Positions 6,146-7,731 of a stretch of 7,731 nucleotides of DNA are shown here, in pieces. The DNA lies in assembly GCA_946409885.1 (NCBI GenBank), contig CAMJYF010000068.1, positions 1 to 7,731 on the forward strand, read 5' to 3'. Source of the DNA: an uncultured Clostridia bacterium. Lineage in GTDB: Bacteria > Bacillota > Clostridia > Oscillospirales > Acutalibacteraceae. The notes under the pieces were generated by a model, which was not told where the DNA came from, made no database searches, and was given only the letters and a program-made list of their open reading frames with translations. Each line of letters starts with the position of its first letter. Position 1 is the first letter of the stretch. The translations under genes and the position numbers were made by a program.

Positions 6146-6156
6146 GGAGAATCTTC

Positions 6157-6717
6157 ATGAGCGTCAGTTTTTCCGCCAATCTGTCCGCCCTGCGGCGGGA
6201 CAGGGGCGTTTCTCAAAAGCAAGCGGCCCAGGAGCTGGGCATCTCTCAGGCGCTGCTGTCCCACTATGAAAAAGGCATCAGGGAGTGCAGCCTGGATTTC
6301 GTGGCCCGCATCGCCGCCTACTATGGCGTTACGGCGGATTACCTGCTGGGCATTACGGACGTGCGGCAGCAGACGGGCGGCCTGTTCGATCCGCAGCCGG
6401 TCCCCGGGGACGACCAGCCCACCGCGGGAACGGTATTGCGGGAGCTGGCGCATCTGTTCCGGGCGGCGGAGGGCGACGCGGAGGCCGAGCGGTTTTTCGC
6501 GGATTATTTTACCCTGTGCGCCCGGAAATACCTGGCCGTTACCCGGGGGCAGGGGAGCGCGCTTGCCGGTATGTGCGACGCGGGCCTGAACCGCCTGTGC
6601 GAAGCCGCCCCCGCCGCCGCGCCGGAGGACCATCCCCCCGTCTTCTCCCAAACGGTGCGCGACCACGCCATGCTGCTGCTGAACCGCGCCATCGCGGAGG
6701 CGTTCCAGACGCTGTGA
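6157..6717 (+). CDS. XRE-family transcriptional regulator (soluble)
   Basis: The protein has 186 residues. Residues 7-66 are an XRE/HTH_3 domain: LRRDRGVSQKQAAQELGISQ leads to LLSHYEKGIRECS, with the typical GISQALLSHYEKG recognition region and the YYGVTADYLLGITD end. Residues 70-90 are a Gly/Pro-rich linker. Residues 90-186 are mostly helical with aromatic and cysteine residues (FFADYFTLCARKYLAV); I do not recognise this effector or dimerisation part, and there is no membrane segment. The ATG at 6157 is chosen because AAGGAGA lies at 6144-6150. The frame is open further upstream, but that would run through the promoter and into the opposite-strand phosphatase gene. Autoregulation and control of the divergent phosphatase operon are likely from the shared promoter region. 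The gene ends 16 bases before a strong terminator. Confidence 0.9.
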   Translation: MSVSFSANLSALRRDRGVSQKQAAQELGISQALLSHYEKGIRECSLDFVARIAAYYGVTADYLLGITDVRQQTGGLFDPQPVPGDDQPTAGTVLRELAHLFRAAEGDAEAERFFADYFTLCARKYLAVTRGQGSALAGMCDAGLNRLCEAAPAAAPEDHPPVFSQTVRDHAMLLLNRAIAEAFQTL

Positions 6718-6733
6718 ATCCGACAATAAAACC

Positions 6734-6768
6734 AAAGCTGCCGGTCCGGTTGGGTCGGCAGCTTTTTT
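6734..6768. terminator. Bidirectional terminator between the XRE gene and the aldolase gene
   Basis: AAAGCTGCCG (6734-6743) pairs with CGGCAGCTTT (6756-6765), a perfect 10-base stem with a 12-base loop, followed by further T (6766-6768). On the minus strand the stem is followed by GGTTTTATTG, so it can also end the converging aldolase gene, whose stop is at 6789. Confidence 0.88.
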
Positions 6769-6788
6769 CAGCGCGGATCGTTGATTTT

Positions 6789-7688
6789 TTACTTCATCAG
6801 CCCGTTGGCGACGCACCAGTCGTGGAAGGACCGCAGGCTGCGCAGGCGGGCGGAGGAGAGCTGCTGGCGGCCGCGGTTGATGGGCTTCATGCCCGTTGCG
6901 CCCTGCAGGTGCGCCAGATATTTTGCGGAGCAGTTAAAGCCGTTGTCAATGGCGTTGTCCAGCAGGATGATCTCGTTGTAGCGCTGTTCGGCCAGCGCCA
7001 TGTCGCCGCTCATGAACGCCTCAAAGAACCGCTGGAAGAAGGCGCCGCCGCAGGCGGTGGGGGTGGCCATCACGCCGCGGGCGCCCAGCTTGAACGCGTC
7101 GAACAGGAAGGGCATATTCGCCTGAATGACGCAGGAATCGCCCTTCACAGCGATCTTTTCCGCAATGCCCTCGTAGGTGCTGGTGGTATCCTTGATGCCG
7201 TAAATGCCGCATTCGCGCACCAGCCGCCCATAGCATTCGCCGCTGATCAGGTGGGGCCGCAGCCCGGGGAATTCATACATGAACACGGGTAGGTCGGTGA
7301 ACTGCTTCAGCTCGCCGATATAGTTGACCAGCCGGTCCGGGTCGTTGCCGAAGCCCTTGGTGGTAAAGACGATACCGTCCACGCCCGTGGCGGTCATGCG
7401 CTTGACCTCCTCCACCTGCGCGAACCAGGAGGGCTCCATATTGGCGGTGGCCACCACGGTGGTATCGCCCTTGTGCTTGACGGTCAGTTCCGCCAGCTTC
7501 AGCCGCTCCTCCAGCGTCAGTTCCGCCATTTCGGAGCTGCCGCAGACGGCGAACAGATGCCCCACCCCCTGCGATACCTGCCAGTCGGCGTATTCCTCAT
7601 AGGCGGCGTAGTCGACGGAGAGATCCTCATGGTAAGGGGTAAGCATCAGCGAATAGATGCCGGTGTAATTTTCAGTCAGTTTTGACAT
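6789..7688 (-). CDS. Dihydrodipicolinate synthase/N-acetylneuraminate lyase superfamily protein, substrate unknown
   Basis: The protein has 299 residues, normal for this class I aldolase TIM-barrel family, which forms a Schiff base with pyruvate-like substrates. The N-terminus (YTGIYSLMLTPYHEDLSVDY) and the barrel pattern match. The catalytic lysine is Lys166 in GIYGIKDTTS, and Tyr138 in FMYEFPG is 28 residues earlier, the same spacing as E. coli DapA Tyr133/Lys161. Two substrate motifs differ: the usual GTTGE reads CGSSE (49-53), so the Thr of the DapA catalytic triad becomes Gly, and the YNxPxR arginine position is Leu143. It is therefore unlikely to be a true lysine-pathway DapA. A sugar-acid or other 2-keto-acid aldolase/dehydratase is more likely, but I cannot name the substrate. 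No lysine or sialic-acid genes are adjacent. The start is chosen from the conserved N-terminus; its ribosome site is unusually weak. Confidence 0.85.
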   Translation of the reverse strand: MSKLTENYTGIYSLMLTPYHEDLSVDYAAYEEYADWQVSQGVGHLFAVCGSSEMAELTLEERLKLAELTVKHKGDTTVVATANMEPSWFAQVEEVKRMTATGVDGIVFTTKGFGNDPDRLVNYIGELKQFTDLPVFMYEFPGLRPHLISGECYGRLVRECGIYGIKDTTSTYEGIAEKIAVKGDSCVIQANMPFLFDAFKLGARGVMATPTACGGAFFQRFFEAFMSGDMALAEQRYNEIILLDNAIDNGFNCSAKYLAHLQGATGMKPINRGRQQLSSARLRSLRSFHDWCVANGLMK

Positions 7689-7731
7689 GTTCTTTTTCGC
7701 GCCCGCAACAGGGCGTTTTCCTCCATTAAAA
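7676..7731 (-). promoter_or_regulatory. Structured leader of the aldolase gene with a possible 16-codon upstream ORF
   Basis: A strong GGAGG (complement of 7720-7724) lies 31 bases before the aldolase ATG, too far for normal initiation. Between them CGCCC and GGGCG (complement of 7710-7714 and 7699-7703) form a small hairpin around TGTTGC. An ATG at 7726 opens a 16-codon frame (MEENALLRARKRTCQN) ending at 7676 inside the aldolase gene. TAATG at the window edge could equally be the stop of an upstream gene. The context is cut off, so all of this is tentative. Confidence 0.25.

Noticed and set aside
5866..6156. A longer N-terminal version of the soluble XRE protein starting at 5866.
   Set aside because: It would overlap the opposite-strand phosphatase and the promoters; AAGGAGA and the HTH start support 6157.
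6285..7292. A 335-codon plus-strand frame spanning the XRE gene end, the terminator and the aldolase gene.
   Set aside because: It crosses a strong terminator and overlaps two genes with clear family motifs in other frames.
7699..7720. On the plus strand, CGCCC-GCAACA-GGGCG followed by TTTTC looks like an intrinsic terminator.
   Set aside because: The stem is only 5 bases and no plus-strand gene ends there; it is better treated as part of the aldolase leader.

Overview
The window looks like ordinary chromosome from a GC-rich member of the Clostridia (Oscillospiraceae/Ruminococcaceae-like). This is inferred from high-GC coding, strong AGGAGG-type ribosome sites, sigma-A promoters, a DUF896 (YnzC-type) gene, two XRE regulators and a metG-tatD pair. 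I place it no lower than that. I saw no rRNA, tRNA, CRISPR array, transposase or phage gene, and no set of genes that looks like a new defence, secretion or biosynthetic system.

Layout, left to right. Bases 1-315 hold the C-terminal end of an unrecognised plus-strand protein that enters from outside the window. A 125-bp element with two nested inverted repeats (314-438) separates it from folD (484-1344), the bifunctional folate enzyme. Next is a membrane-anchored XRE regulator (1478-2140) with its own strong ribosome site and terminator. A clear sigma-A promoter (2231-2259) then drives metG (2293-4254, TTG start), which overlaps tatD (4254-5030) by one base. A terminator at 5054-5080 ends the plus-strand operon and also closes the converging minus-strand operon.

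That minus-strand operon reads from 6065 to 5140: a histidine phosphatase followed, with a 4-base overlap, by a DUF896 protein. Divergent from it is a soluble XRE regulator (6157-6717). The 91-base gap carries two face-to-face sigma-A promoters with a small inverted repeat over both predicted start sites, which suggests joint control. A bidirectional terminator (6734-6768) separates this regulator from a converging minus-strand gene (6789-7688) of the DHDPS/NAL aldolase superfamily. That gene keeps the Schiff-base lysine but has changed substrate-site motifs.

The central genes serve one-carbon and translation housekeeping: FolD supplies 10-formyl-THF (used for initiator Met-tRNA formylation and purines), MetG charges tRNA-Met, and TatD is a metal-dependent nuclease/deacylase-like hydrolase. 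Points most worth a second look are the palindromic element at 314-438, the membrane-anchored regulator, the divergent promoter/operator region, the non-canonical aldolase and its odd leader. All are modest in novelty.
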